Below are positions 1 through 6,636 of a stretch of 9,143 nucleotides of DNA, in pieces. Source of the DNA: JBBRLA01 sp038231615. GTDB taxonomy: Bacteria; Myxococcota_A; Polyangia; Palsa-1104; JAEUJZ01. The stretch lies in contig JBBRLA010000332.1 in the NCBI GenBank assembly GCA_038231615.1, forward strand, positions 1-9,143. Direction: 5' to 3'. The translations under genes were made by a program, and so were the position numbers. Every line of letters starts with the position of its first letter. The stretch's first letter is position 1. The notes below the pieces were generated by a model that was given only the letters and a program-made list of their open reading frames with translations, did not search any database and was not told the origin of the DNA.

Positions 1-820
1 CCTTGACGTCGGCCTGCCCGCCGAGCTTGCCTTCGGTGCCGACCTCCCGGGCCACCCGGGTCACTTCCGAGGCGAAGGAACTGAGCTGGTCCACCATGGT
101 GTTGATGGTGTTCTTCAGTTCCAGGATTTCGCCCTTCACATCCACCGTGATCTTCTTGGACAGGTCCCCCTTGGCGACGGCCTTGGTGACCTCGGCGATG
201 TTGCGCACCTGACCGGTCAAGTTGTTGGCCATCAGGTTCACATTGTCGGTCAAGTCCTTCCACGTCCCCGACACTCCCTTGACCACCGCCTGCCCGCCGA
301 GCTTGCCTTCGGTGCCGACCTCCCGGGCCACCCGCGTCACCTCCGAGGCAAATGAACCGAGCTGGTCCACCATGGTATTGACCAGCTTGCCCATGCGCAG
401 AAATTCGCCCTTGAGGGGCCGCCCCTCGATCTCCAGCGCCATCGTCTCCGAGAGGTTGCCCTGCGCCACCGCGCCGATCACCCGGGTCACCTCCACCGTG
501 GGCTGTACCAGGTCCCCGATCAGGTTGTTCACCGATTCCACGCACTGTCCCCACCCGCCGCCGACGCCGCCCATGGAGGCACGCTGGATGATCTTGCCTT
601 CCTTTCCAACCGCGGTGCTGATGCGTTCGAGTTCGTCCGCCATGCGTGCGTTGAGTTCGATGATCTCGTTGAGCGTGTCGGCGATCTTCCCGGCCATGCC
701 GGTCTTGGCCACGGGCATGCGTACCGAGAAGTCCCCCTTCTTGACGGCCATCAAGGTAGTCAGGAGTTGGTTCAAGTCCAGCTCTGCGGCGGCGTCCGTA
801 CTCGACTGCTTCGTCGGCAT
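1..820 (-). CDS. Poly-HAMP sensor histidine kinase, N-terminal part (runs off window)
   Basis: The first 273 residues of a large cytoplasmic signalling protein; the rest lies beyond position 1. There is no signal peptide or membrane segment. After a short polar leader, HAMP-type units follow each other: residues about 17-62 (VKKGDFSVRMP), 97-153 (VAQGNLSETM) and 194-245 (VAKGDLSKKITVDVKGEI). Linker helices with SFASEVTRVAREVGTEGKL occur twice, 92 residues apart. Stacked HAMP units of this kind are typical of soluble hybrid kinases (fungal Nik1/group III type and many bacterial ones), where they relay osmotic or other stress signals to a C-terminal kinase and receiver. Those catalytic domains are expected, not seen. 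The ATG at 820 is chosen because GGAG sits six bases upstream, and the next upstream ATG is closed by a stop after six codons. It lies 60 bases after the hybrid kinase upstream, so the two are probably co-transcribed. A poly-HAMP chemoreceptor-like protein is the alternative. Confidence 0.9.
   Translation of the reverse strand, partial: MPTKQSSTDAAAELDLNQLLTTLMAVKKGDFSVRMPVAKTGMAGKIADTLNEIIELNARMADELERISTAVGKEGKIIQRASMGGVGGGWGQCVESVNNLIGDLVQPTVEVTRVIGAVAQGNLSETMALEIEGRPLKGEFLRMGKLVNTMVDQLGSFASEVTRVAREVGTEGKLGGQAVVKGVSGTWKDLTDNVNLMANNLTGQVRNIAEVTKAVAKGDLSKKITVDVKGEILELKNTINTMVDQLSSFASEVTRVAREVGTEGKLGGQADVK
12..334. repeat. Direct repeat inside the poly-HAMP gene (276-base period)
   Basis: Positions 12-58 and 288-334 are identical over 47 bases, offset by 276 bases, which is exactly 92 codons. 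Similarity continues at lower identity to about position 110/386. The repeat encodes the HAMP linker around AREVGTEGKLGG, so it comes from duplication of a HAMP-plus-linker unit within the gene. The near-perfect DNA identity points to a recent duplication or continuing gene conversion. Confidence 0.9.
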
Positions 821-880
821 TTCTATCTCCGATGCTTCCCCATGAGAGTTTACTTCGTGCTTCGTTTCGGAGTCTTCGGC

Positions 881-3121
881 TCAGGTCGTCGTCAGGGTGC
901 GGAAAAGTTCCTGGAGATCGACCGGCTTGACCAGGTGGGCATCGAAGCCCGCCTCCAGGGCGCGGCGCCGGTCGTCGGCTTGTCCGTAGCCGGTAAGCGC
1001 GATCAACCGGGTCCGCTTTTCGCCGGGCGGCATCTTCGCCCGCAGGCGCCGCACAACCTCATATCCATCGAGGCCGGGCAGCCCGATGTCGACCAGGGCC
1101 ACTTCGGGCCCGATCTCCAGCACCAGCTTGATTCCGGCATGGCCGTCTTGGGCCTCGCTGACCGTGTGCCCTTGCGCCTCCAGCAGGTCCCTCAACGTCT
1201 GCCGGATGTCGTCATTGTCATCGACGATGACGATACGTAGGGCCCGCTGGCCGGGCTCCCCGTCCCGGATTTCTGGTCCTTCCTGGGGTTCGAGGGATAG
1301 CGCCCGCAAAAGCGGCAGGCGCACAATGAACTCGCTGCCCTTTCCCAGTCCTTCGCTACGGGCCTCGATCGTGCCCTCATGCAGTTGCACCAGGCGCCGC
1401 ACCAGCGTCAGCCCGATTCCCAGGCCCCCCAGGGCCCGGTCCGCGGAGCGGTCGGCCTGGACAAAGAGGTCGAAGATCCGCGGCAGCAGGTCCTCCCGGA
1501 TGCCGATTCCAGTGTCCCGCACGGTAAGCAGCGCCTCGGCCCCATCCTGCGCGGCGGTGACCCAGATGTGTCCCCCGGGTTCCATGTACTTGGCGGCGTT
1601 GTTCAGCAGGTTGGCCATCACCTGCGCCAGGCGGATCGGGTCGCCATGAAGCCGCACCGGCTCCGGCGGGAGCTTTACCGTGATGTGGTGCTTCCGCGCC
1701 TCGATCAGCGGCAGGCTGAGCTCGACCGCGTGCTCGACCAGGGTCGCCAGGTCCACCGGTACCCGGCACAGCTCGATGTTGCCGCTGTTGATCCGCGATA
1801 CGTCCAGTAGATCATCGACCAGCCGCACCAGGTGGCGCACCTGCCGGTCCATCGCGCCCCATGCCCGCTGGTGCACCGGATCGCCATCCTCGGGGACGCG
1901 GAGCAGTTCCACGGCGTTGCGGATCGGGGCCAGCGGGTTGCGCAGTTCGTGCGCCAGCATGGCCAGAAATTCGTCTTTGCGCCGGTCGGCCTCGGCCAGT
2001 TCCGCGGCGCGGTGGTGCAGCTCCGAGATCAGGCGGGCCCGCTCCATCGTCATCGCGACCTGATTGCAAACGATGCGCAGGGTCGCCAGCTCGTCGGCCT
2101 GGAAGCGCGCGCGGTGGGAGGTGCCGAAGGAGAGCACGCCCATGAGGCGGTCCTGCGCCAGGAGCGGGAAGCAGGCCAGGGCCGAGGCCCCCAGGGCCCG
2201 CGCGCCCTGGACCTGGGGGTTCGTCGAGTGCTGGATGTCCTCGAGCACCGCGTCCCGACGGCTGCGCGCGACCTCGCCCCACAGGCCCTGACCAAAGGCA
2301 ATCGGCTCGTTCATGTGGACGATCTCGCTGGGAATGCCGCCGTGGAGGCCGAGGCGCAGGGACCGGCCATTCTCATGGACCTGGTAGCTGAGATAGATCT
2401 CCAGCCCCAGGTGGGCGGAGATCTGCTCCAGGAGCGAGCTCAGGGACTCCTCGGGCCGGATGTCCGTCAACAGGCGGTTGGCCGTCTCCGAGAGCAGCTT
2501 GAGGCGATCATTGCTCTCCCTTAGCTCCTCCTGTGCTCGCTCCCGCTCTGCGATGGTGCGGGCCAACTCATCGGCTTTGCGCGATATCGTTTCACCGATG
2601 CGCTTTTCCTTTTCCATCTCGGCCCGCAACTGGTCTGCTTCCCAGTGCTGCTTGGCCTCGATGAGCTCGCGCTCGTGTTCGCGCTGCTTGCTCTCGCGAA
2701 GCATCTCGGCCTGACGCTTTACCTCTTCGGTCTTGCGGTACAGATCGACGAATACCAAGACCTTCGACTTGAGCATCTCGGGCACGATGGGTTTGAAAAG
2801 GAAGTCTACCGCTCCGACGGAGTAGCCCTTGAACACCTGGGTGTCGCTGCGATGAAACGCGGTGAGAAAGATGATCGGGATGTAGCGACTCCGCTCGCGC
2901 TGGCGGATGAGGTTGGCGGTGTCGAACCCGTCCATGATCGGCATCTGGACGTCGAGCAGGATCAGAGCGAAGTCCTGCCGCAGCAGGCAGCGAAGGGCGG
3001 CTGCGCCAGAATTCGCCTTCACCAGGTTCACCGACAGATCGGCCAGCACGGACTCGAGGGCCAGCAGATTGTTCTGGTTGTCGTCCACCAAGAGGACGTC
3101 TACCTTGCGTTCAGAGCTCAT
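881..3121 (-). CDS. Hybrid sensor histidine kinase, REC-GAF-HisKA-HATPase-REC
   Basis: A 746-residue soluble hybrid kinase. Residues 7-125 are a receiver domain with acidic pair D13/D14, phosphoacceptor D57 in LLDVQMPIMDG, and K110. A charged coiled coil (about 128-208) leads into a GAF domain (about 215-365) that could bind a small ligand or chromophore. The HisKA domain carries H391 in HELRNP. The ATP-binding domain has an N-box (NNAAKYM, 507-513), a G1 box DTGIGI (536-541) and a G2 box GLGIGLTL (566-573). A C-terminal receiver (628-745) has D634/D635, D678 and K732. All phosphotransfer residues are present, so autophosphorylation at H391 and transfer to D678 are expected. The N-terminal receiver probably takes input from another kinase. 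There are no membrane segments. The start at 3121 has only a weak purine stretch (AAAGAG) upstream, but it places the receiver at the usual distance. The poly-HAMP gene follows after 60 bases. The signal sensed cannot be told from sequence. Confidence 0.95.
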   Translation of the reverse strand: MSSERKVDVLLVDDNQNNLLALESVLADLSVNLVKANSGAAALRCLLRQDFALILLDVQMPIMDGFDTANLIRQRERSRYIPIIFLTAFHRSDTQVFKGYSVGAVDFLFKPIVPEMLKSKVLVFVDLYRKTEEVKRQAEMLRESKQREHERELIEAKQHWEADQLRAEMEKEKRIGETISRKADELARTIAERERAQEELRESNDRLKLLSETANRLLTDIRPEESLSSLLEQISAHLGLEIYLSYQVHENGRSLRLGLHGGIPSEIVHMNEPIAFGQGLWGEVARSRRDAVLEDIQHSTNPQVQGARALGASALACFPLLAQDRLMGVLSFGTSHRARFQADELATLRIVCNQVAMTMERARLISELHHRAAELAEADRRKDEFLAMLAHELRNPLAPIRNAVELLRVPEDGDPVHQRAWGAMDRQVRHLVRLVDDLLDVSRINSGNIELCRVPVDLATLVEHAVELSLPLIEARKHHITVKLPPEPVRLHGDPIRLAQVMANLLNNAAKYMEPGGHIWVTAAQDGAEALLTVRDTGIGIREDLLPRIFDLFVQADRSADRALGGLGIGLTLVRRLVQLHEGTIEARSEGLGKGSEFIVRLPLLRALSLEPQEGPEIRDGEPGQRALRIVIVDDNDDIRQTLRDLLEAQGHTVSEAQDGHAGIKLVLEIGPEVALVDIGLPGLDGYEVVRRLRAKMPPGEKRTRLIALTGYGQADDRRRALEAGFDAHLVKPVDLQELFRTLTTT

Positions 3122-3425
3122 ATCAGCTCTTTAAAGCTAGCACGGGCGGCAACTTGTAGTCATGGCCAATAATTTTACGCGGAGCAGAAATTCTCTACGA
3201 CTTGTCACCATGCTGAATCACACCCGATTTTTAGCTGGTTTGAATAACAGTCCCCGACCTGGGCGCTACAGGCCCGATCGTGTGACCGGCTTCGAAGAGG
3301 CAGGCAGGTAGAATGCGCGCGCCCGGCGACAAGGGTCCGTCTGTGCCACGGTCCCTGGACACCCGGCCTACGATCATCCGAAGGCGCGGTTGCCGACAGA
3401 GGCATATATCCTTATAGTTCCGCCT
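3122..3425. other. Divergent control region between hybrid kinase and Uma2 gene
   Basis: This 304-base spacer holds no credible gene; short open frames on both strands lack coding bias. The part next to the kinase (about 3160-3245) is AT-rich compared with its surroundings and should carry the kinase promoter. A TAAAAT-like -10 (minus strand, 3172-3177) is visible, but I found no matching -35, so no kinase promoter is called. The Uma2 promoter lies at the right end and is listed separately. Confidence 0.5.
3390..3418 (+). promoter_or_regulatory. Sigma70-type promoter of the Uma2 gene, leaderless layout
   Basis: TTGCCG (3390-3395, four of six consensus bases) and TATAGT (3413-3418, five of six) are separated by exactly 17 bases. 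Seven bases after the -10 box comes the A of ATG at 3426, the usual distance for a transcription start. The mRNA would therefore begin at or very near the start codon, with no room for a ribosome binding site, and none is seen before 3426. The competing reading is that TTGCCG is itself a TTG start codon with GAAGG upstream at 3380-3384. Confidence 0.5.
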
Positions 3426-4511
3426 ATGTCGCCCCCTTCCGAACACAGCCGCCCCCCCTCCTCTGCACCGGACACATCAATTGACCCGGGTGGCCCCGAC
3501 GGTGTGGGTGGCCTTGGCCAGGGTCATGGGCGCACCCCGCTGGCGGAGGAGTGGGCACGCATGTCGGCGGGGGCTGGAAGCGACAAGCCCCTTACCGTCC
3601 CCTTCGAAAGCGGCCCGCACGAGCCCGTACGGGCCTCCCAGCCGGGGTCCTGCCCCGAGGACCTGACGGACCCCATCGAGACCGAGCAGCACCTGGATTC
3701 GGCCATCGGTGCCCGCGACGCGCTGCGCGCCTTTTACCGACGGACCGGAGGCTCGTTCTACATTGCCTGCGGCCTTTCGGTGCACTACCCCGGCGAGCCG
3801 CACTTTACCCCCGACATCCTGGCGGTGCGCGACGTGCCCTCCCGCCCAAGAGACAGCTACCTGGTGGCCCGGGAGTGCCGGGGCCTGGACGTGGTCATCG
3901 AGGTGCTCCACCACGGCGACCGCAAGCGAGACCTTTCGGACAACGTCAGCCGCTACGCCCGCCTGGGCATCCCCGAATATTTCGTGGCCGACCTGTGGCG
4001 CCGACGCATCCTGGGCTACCACCTCTTGACGAAAGAGGCGCGCGTCTACAGCCCCCTGCCCGGCGCCGAGGGGCGCCTGCGCTCGGCGGGCCTGGGGCTG
4101 GACCTGGCCCTCTTTGGGGGGCAGCTGCGCTTTTATTCGGGCACCGCCACGCTCCCCACCCCCGCCGAGGAGGTCGAGCGCCTGGGCGAGCAGGTCCTGA
4201 AGGAGCAGGAACAGGCGGCGGAGGCCCACCAAGACGCGGCGGCGGCACAGCGCGAGGCGGCGGCGGTGCGGGATCAACTGGATGCCCTGCGGGGACCCAT
4301 GGTCGATGGACTTTTGACCCTCCTGCGCCTGCGCGGGCTGACGCTGAGCGTGATCCAGGAAGAGCATGTGCGCGAGTGTGACGACATGGACCTGCTCGCC
4401 CGCTGGCTGAAGCGCGCCGCCTCCGCCGCCCCCGAGGAACTTTTTCTCGACGGCCGGACCTACCTCTTGCCGGTATCGTCCCCCATCCCGCCGCGCAGCA
4501 TGCGCTGGTAG
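3426..4511 (+). CDS. Uma2-family PD-(D/E)XK endonuclease-like protein with coiled-coil tail
   Basis: A 361-residue protein. Residues 1-82 are low-complexity and rich in Pro, Gly and Ser. Residues 83-240 form a Uma2 (DUF820) domain with a restriction-endonuclease fold: TPDILAV (D130), VVIEVLHHGDRKRDL (E159) and NVSRYARLGIPEYFVAD (173-189). D130 and E159 fit the metal-binding pair. The lysine common in the family four residues before the conserved Tyr is N173 here, so K167 may substitute or the protein may be a non-cleaving relative. Residues about 246-290 are an alanine/glutamate-rich coiled coil. Residues 291-343 (LLTLLRLRGLTLS...LLARWLKRAASA) resemble the helical tail module found on Uma2 and Rpn/PDDEXK proteins. 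The cellular role of Uma2 proteins is poorly known, although they are often present in many copies per genome. I chose ATG 3426 because a good promoter ends seven bases before it. A TTG start at 3390 with GAAGG upstream would add 12 residues. Confidence 0.85.
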   Translation: MSPPSEHSRPPSSAPDTSIDPGGPDGVGGLGQGHGRTPLAEEWARMSAGAGSDKPLTVPFESGPHEPVRASQPGSCPEDLTDPIETEQHLDSAIGARDALRAFYRRTGGSFYIACGLSVHYPGEPHFTPDILAVRDVPSRPRDSYLVARECRGLDVVIEVLHHGDRKRDLSDNVSRYARLGIPEYFVADLWRRRILGYHLLTKEARVYSPLPGAEGRLRSAGLGLDLALFGGQLRFYSGTATLPTPAEEVERLGEQVLKEQEQAAEAHQDAAAAQREAAAVRDQLDALRGPMVDGLLTLLRLRGLTLSVIQEEHVRECDDMDLLARWLKRAASAAPEELFLDGRTYLLPVSSPIPPRSMRW

Positions 4512-4570
4512 CCAGCGGCAGTCCAGCGTTGTCCAGATGCCCCTTGACAGGGCGGGAGCATGTCATAGCC

Positions 4571-4955
4571 ATGCCGTACAGCAGTTTTTCTCTCGCCAAG
4601 ATCAAATCCGACTTCGGCGTGACCATCACGGACCAGCAAAGCCTCTTCCGCGATGTCAAGGAAGGGCGCCAGCCAACTCCTCGTCGAGGACCCGGTCGCG
4701 GCCATCGTCGAGGCCAAGCGCGAGGACATCATCGGCGGCATTGCCCAGTGCCTGGCGGGGATGCTGGCAGCCCAGATCTTCAACCGCGCCGCCGGACGTC
4801 TGGAAGAGGTCGTCTATGGCGCAGTAACTTCCGGAAGCGAGTGGCGATTTATGCGGCTCGATGGGACGACCGTAGTGGTGGACTCGGATGAGTACTCCAT
4901 CAGTCAACTGGGGAAGATCATAGGGATACTGACGCAGACCCTCGCTGTCGCGTGA
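4571..4955 (+). pseudogene. Broken PD-(D/E)XK-like conserved gene: internal deletion plus frameshift
   Basis: Two pieces of one conserved protein lie in different frames. The first (ATG 4571) reads MPYSSFSLAKIKSDFGVTIT and on to about FRDVKEG near 4670. The second, in the +1 frame, is continuous from about 4665 to the stop at 4953-4955 and contains QLLVEDPVAAIVEAK, AQCLAGMLAAQIFN, YGAVTSGSEWRF and a C-terminal ISQLGKIIGIL. From memory, intact relatives are about 200 residues long, widespread in cyanobacteria and purple sulfur bacteria, and have roughly 80-100 residues between these pieces, including the GxxDF aspartate of a PD-(D/E)XK site. Here that middle part is missing and only the E-x-K half (VEAK) survives. 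The junction lies at about 4660-4672. A downstream ATG at 4653 could still give a 100-residue fragment, but it has no clear ribosome binding site. A GGGAG stretch lies 12 bases before 4571. The gene follows the Uma2 gene after 59 bases on the same strand. Confidence 0.75.
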
Positions 4956-5029
4956 TCCAGGCATCGGGGCCGCAGGGGAAAAGCGTACGCAGAGAGCGCA
5001 ACGGGCGCGGTGGGGCGAAACCGGACGGA

Positions 5030-5356
5030 CTACTTCTTGTCGCCGGTCTTGTGGACCATGTTCTCGGCCTTGGTGGCCATCTCCTTGGCGCCATGCTCCA
5101 CCTTCGACGCGGCCTCTTTCGCCATATGCGCCGCCTTGGTGGCCATCTCCTTGACGCCGTGCCCGACCTTTTCCGCGGTTTCCTGAACGGCATGTCCCGC
5201 TTTCTGGGCGGTCTCGCCGACCTTGTCGGTCATGTCCTTGATCAGATGGCCGCCCTGTGTAGCGGCGGTGTCTGCCTTGTCCCCGGTCTTGGTGACCAGA
5301 TCCTTGGTCTTGTCGGCGGCGCCATCGATCTTGCTGTTGATGTCCTTGGTGTTCAT
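5030..5356 (-). CDS. LEA-like protein of eight 11-residue amphipathic repeats
   Basis: A 108-residue, highly charged cytoplasmic protein rich in Lys, Ala, Glu, Thr and His, with no signal peptide, membrane segment or Cys. Residues 15-102 divide without gaps into eight 11-mers such as ETAEKVGHGVK, EMATKAAHMAK and EAASKVEHGAK: mostly acidic at position 1, Lys or Asp at position 5, and Gly or Lys often at position 11. This is the hallmark of group 3 LEA proteins, which are disordered in water and fold into amphipathic helices on drying or at membranes, protecting proteins and lipids. The ATG at 5356 is preceded by AAGGA eight bases upstream. Extending to the ATG at 5500 would add a hydrophobic, Trp-containing stretch unlike the rest. 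Histidines at 55, 66, 77 and 88 recur every 11 residues. A phasin-like or apolipoprotein-like role is the alternative. The gene diverges from the aldo/keto reductase, and no promoter is readable on its own side. Confidence 0.85.
   Translation of the reverse strand: MNTKDINSKIDGAADKTKDLVTKTGDKADTAATQGGHLIKDMTDKVGETAQKAGHAVQETAEKVGHGVKEMATKAAHMAKEAASKVEHGAKEMATKAENMVHKTGDKK
5067..5153. repeat. 66-base internal repeat in the LEA-like gene
   Basis: Positions 5067-5087 and 5133-5153 are identical over 21 bases, and similarity extends into the flanks. The offset of 66 bases equals 22 codons, two 11-mers, and encodes the repeated KEMATKA segment. It indicates that the protein grew by duplication of a 22-residue unit. 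Confidence 0.8.
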
Positions 5357-5512
5357 TTTACTTTTCCTTGCAACGGTGGACGGTAGACCGTCCCGCACCA
5401 TGCGGCGCGATCTGCCGTCAGGGGTGTGAAGAACAACCAACCAATCCGAAGAGGGATGGTGGAGTAGCGACAACTTAAGGATGGTCGGGACCCGAAGCAA
5501 GCTTGATCAATT

Positions 5513-5541
5513 TTGAGCCGGCCCACCCATGGGCCTATCCT
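5513..5541 (+). promoter_or_regulatory. Possible aldo/keto reductase promoter with dyad in its spacer
   Basis: TTGAGC (5513-5518) and TATCCT (5536-5541) each match four of six consensus bases and are separated by 17 bases. The spacer is almost filled by the dyad GGCCCA-CCCA-TGGGCC (5520-5535). A larger dyad, CCGGCCC (5518-5524) with GGGCCGG (5548-5554), overlaps it and spans the -10 box and likely start site. Such placement suits a repressor operator or a twist-sensitive activator site. Both boxes are weak in a GC-rich setting, so this is tentative. Transcription would begin near 5548, leaving a leader of about 93 bases. Confidence 0.35.
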
Positions 5542-5640
5542 GCAATCGGGCCGGTCCGCTACCGCCGCGTTCCAATTGAAGCTGCGTCGAGGCGCCACGT
5601 CCGGCTTGCAGCGGGTCGGCTGGCGTGGTAGCCCCCTTCC

Positions 5641-6636
5641 ATGGCACAGATGAAAACGCGCAAGCTGGGTACCCAGGGTCTGGCGGTCTCCGCCATGGGC
5701 CTGGGCTGCATGGGGATGTCCGAGTTCTACAGCGGTAGGGATGACGAGGAGTCGCAAAAGACCCTCCACCGGGCGCTGGAACTGGGCGTCACCTTTCTCG
5801 ACACCGCCGACATGTACGGCCCCTACAAGAATGAGGAGCTGGTCGGCAAGGCCATAAAGGGGAAGCGCGACCAGGTCGTGCTGGCCACCAAGTTCGGCAT
5901 CGTCCGCACCGCCGATCCCGCGGTGCGTTCGGTCAACGGCCGGCCGGAGTACGTCCGCTCCTCCTGCGAGGCCAGCCTGCGCCGTTTGGGCGTCGATGTC
6001 ATCGACCTGTACTACCAGCACCGGGTGGACCCCGCCACGCCCATCGAGGACACGGTCGGCGCCATGGCCGAGCTGGTCCGCGAGGGCAAGGTGCGCTACC
6101 TGGGCCTGTCCGAGGCGGGGCCCGAGACCTTGCGCCGCGCCTGCAAGATCCACCCGATCAGCACTCTGCAAAGCGAATACTCCCTGTGGACCCGCGACCC
6201 CGAGGACGAAGTGCTGAAGACGTGCCGCGAGCTGGGCATTGGCTTCGTCGCCTACAGCCCACTGGGCAGGGGCTTCCTGACCGGGCAGATCCGACGCTTC
6301 GAGGATTTGGCCGCGGACGACTACCGCCGCCACTCGCCGCGCTTCCAGGGCGAGAACTTCCAGCACAACTTGGACCTGGTCTCGCGCATCGAGCAGATGG
6401 CCGGCAAGAAGGGCTGCACCTCGTCCCAGCTTGCCCTGGCCTGGGTGCTGGCACAGGGAGAAGACATTGTCCCCATCCCCGGTACCAAGCGCCGCACCTA
6501 TCTGGAAGAGAACGTCGTGGCGCTGGACATCACCCTGACCGCCGAGGACCTGGCCGGCATCGACCAGGTGGCCCAAAGGGGCGCCGCCGCGGGCCTGCGC
6601 TACCCGGCGGCGATGATGGGCGCGGTCGGCCGCTGA
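5641..6636 (+). CDS. Aldo/keto reductase
   Basis: A 331-residue NADPH-dependent oxidoreductase of the aldo/keto reductase superfamily, reducing aldehydes or ketones to alcohols in the cytoplasm. Its length and motifs resemble the AKR13/YakC-like group. The N-terminal KTRKLGTQGLAVSAMGLGCM is the standard strand-hairpin start. The catalytic tetrad is complete: D54 and Y59 in FLDTADMYG, K84 in ATKFG, and H127 in YYQHRVD. YSPLGRGFLTG (205-215) and IPGTKRR (279-285) mark the cofactor-binding loops; the latter usually holds the NADPH 2'-phosphate. The physiological substrate cannot be predicted; detoxification of reactive carbonyls is common in the group. An in-frame stop at 5629-5631 makes ATG 5641 the first possible ATG, with a second ATG at codon 4. 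Neither has a clear ribosome binding site. The gene diverges from the LEA-like gene and is followed by a 403-base gap, so it is probably transcribed alone. Confidence 0.95.
   Translation: MAQMKTRKLGTQGLAVSAMGLGCMGMSEFYSGRDDEESQKTLHRALELGVTFLDTADMYGPYKNEELVGKAIKGKRDQVVLATKFGIVRTADPAVRSVNGRPEYVRSSCEASLRRLGVDVIDLYYQHRVDPATPIEDTVGAMAELVREGKVRYLGLSEAGPETLRRACKIHPISTLQSEYSLWTRDPEDEVLKTCRELGIGFVAYSPLGRGFLTGQIRRFEDLAADDYRRHSPRFQGENFQHNLDLVSRIEQMAGKKGCTSSQLALAWVLAQGEDIVPIPGTKRRTYLEENVVALDITLTAEDLAGIDQVAQRGAAAGLRYPAAMMGAVGR

Noticed and set aside
767..1240. Plus-strand open frame of 157 codons overlapping the end of the hybrid kinase gene
   Set aside because: It is antisense to the C-terminal receiver domain, whose motifs are complete on the minus strand. 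The plus-strand translation shows no domain.
3551..4381. Plus-strand frame of 276 codons within the Uma2 gene
   Set aside because: Its translation is dominated by Arg, Pro and Gly, typical of an out-of-frame reading of GC-rich DNA. The Uma2 motifs are in the other frame.
5357..5500. Upstream extension of the LEA-like protein to the ATG at 5500
   Set aside because: It would add a hydrophobic Trp-containing segment unlike the repeat, whereas ATG 5356 has AAGGA at the right distance.
5353..6576. Minus-strand open frame of 407 codons antisense to the aldo/keto reductase
   Set aside because: The reductase on the plus strand has its full catalytic tetrad and family length. The antisense frame is stop-free only because of codon bias and has no recognisable motif.
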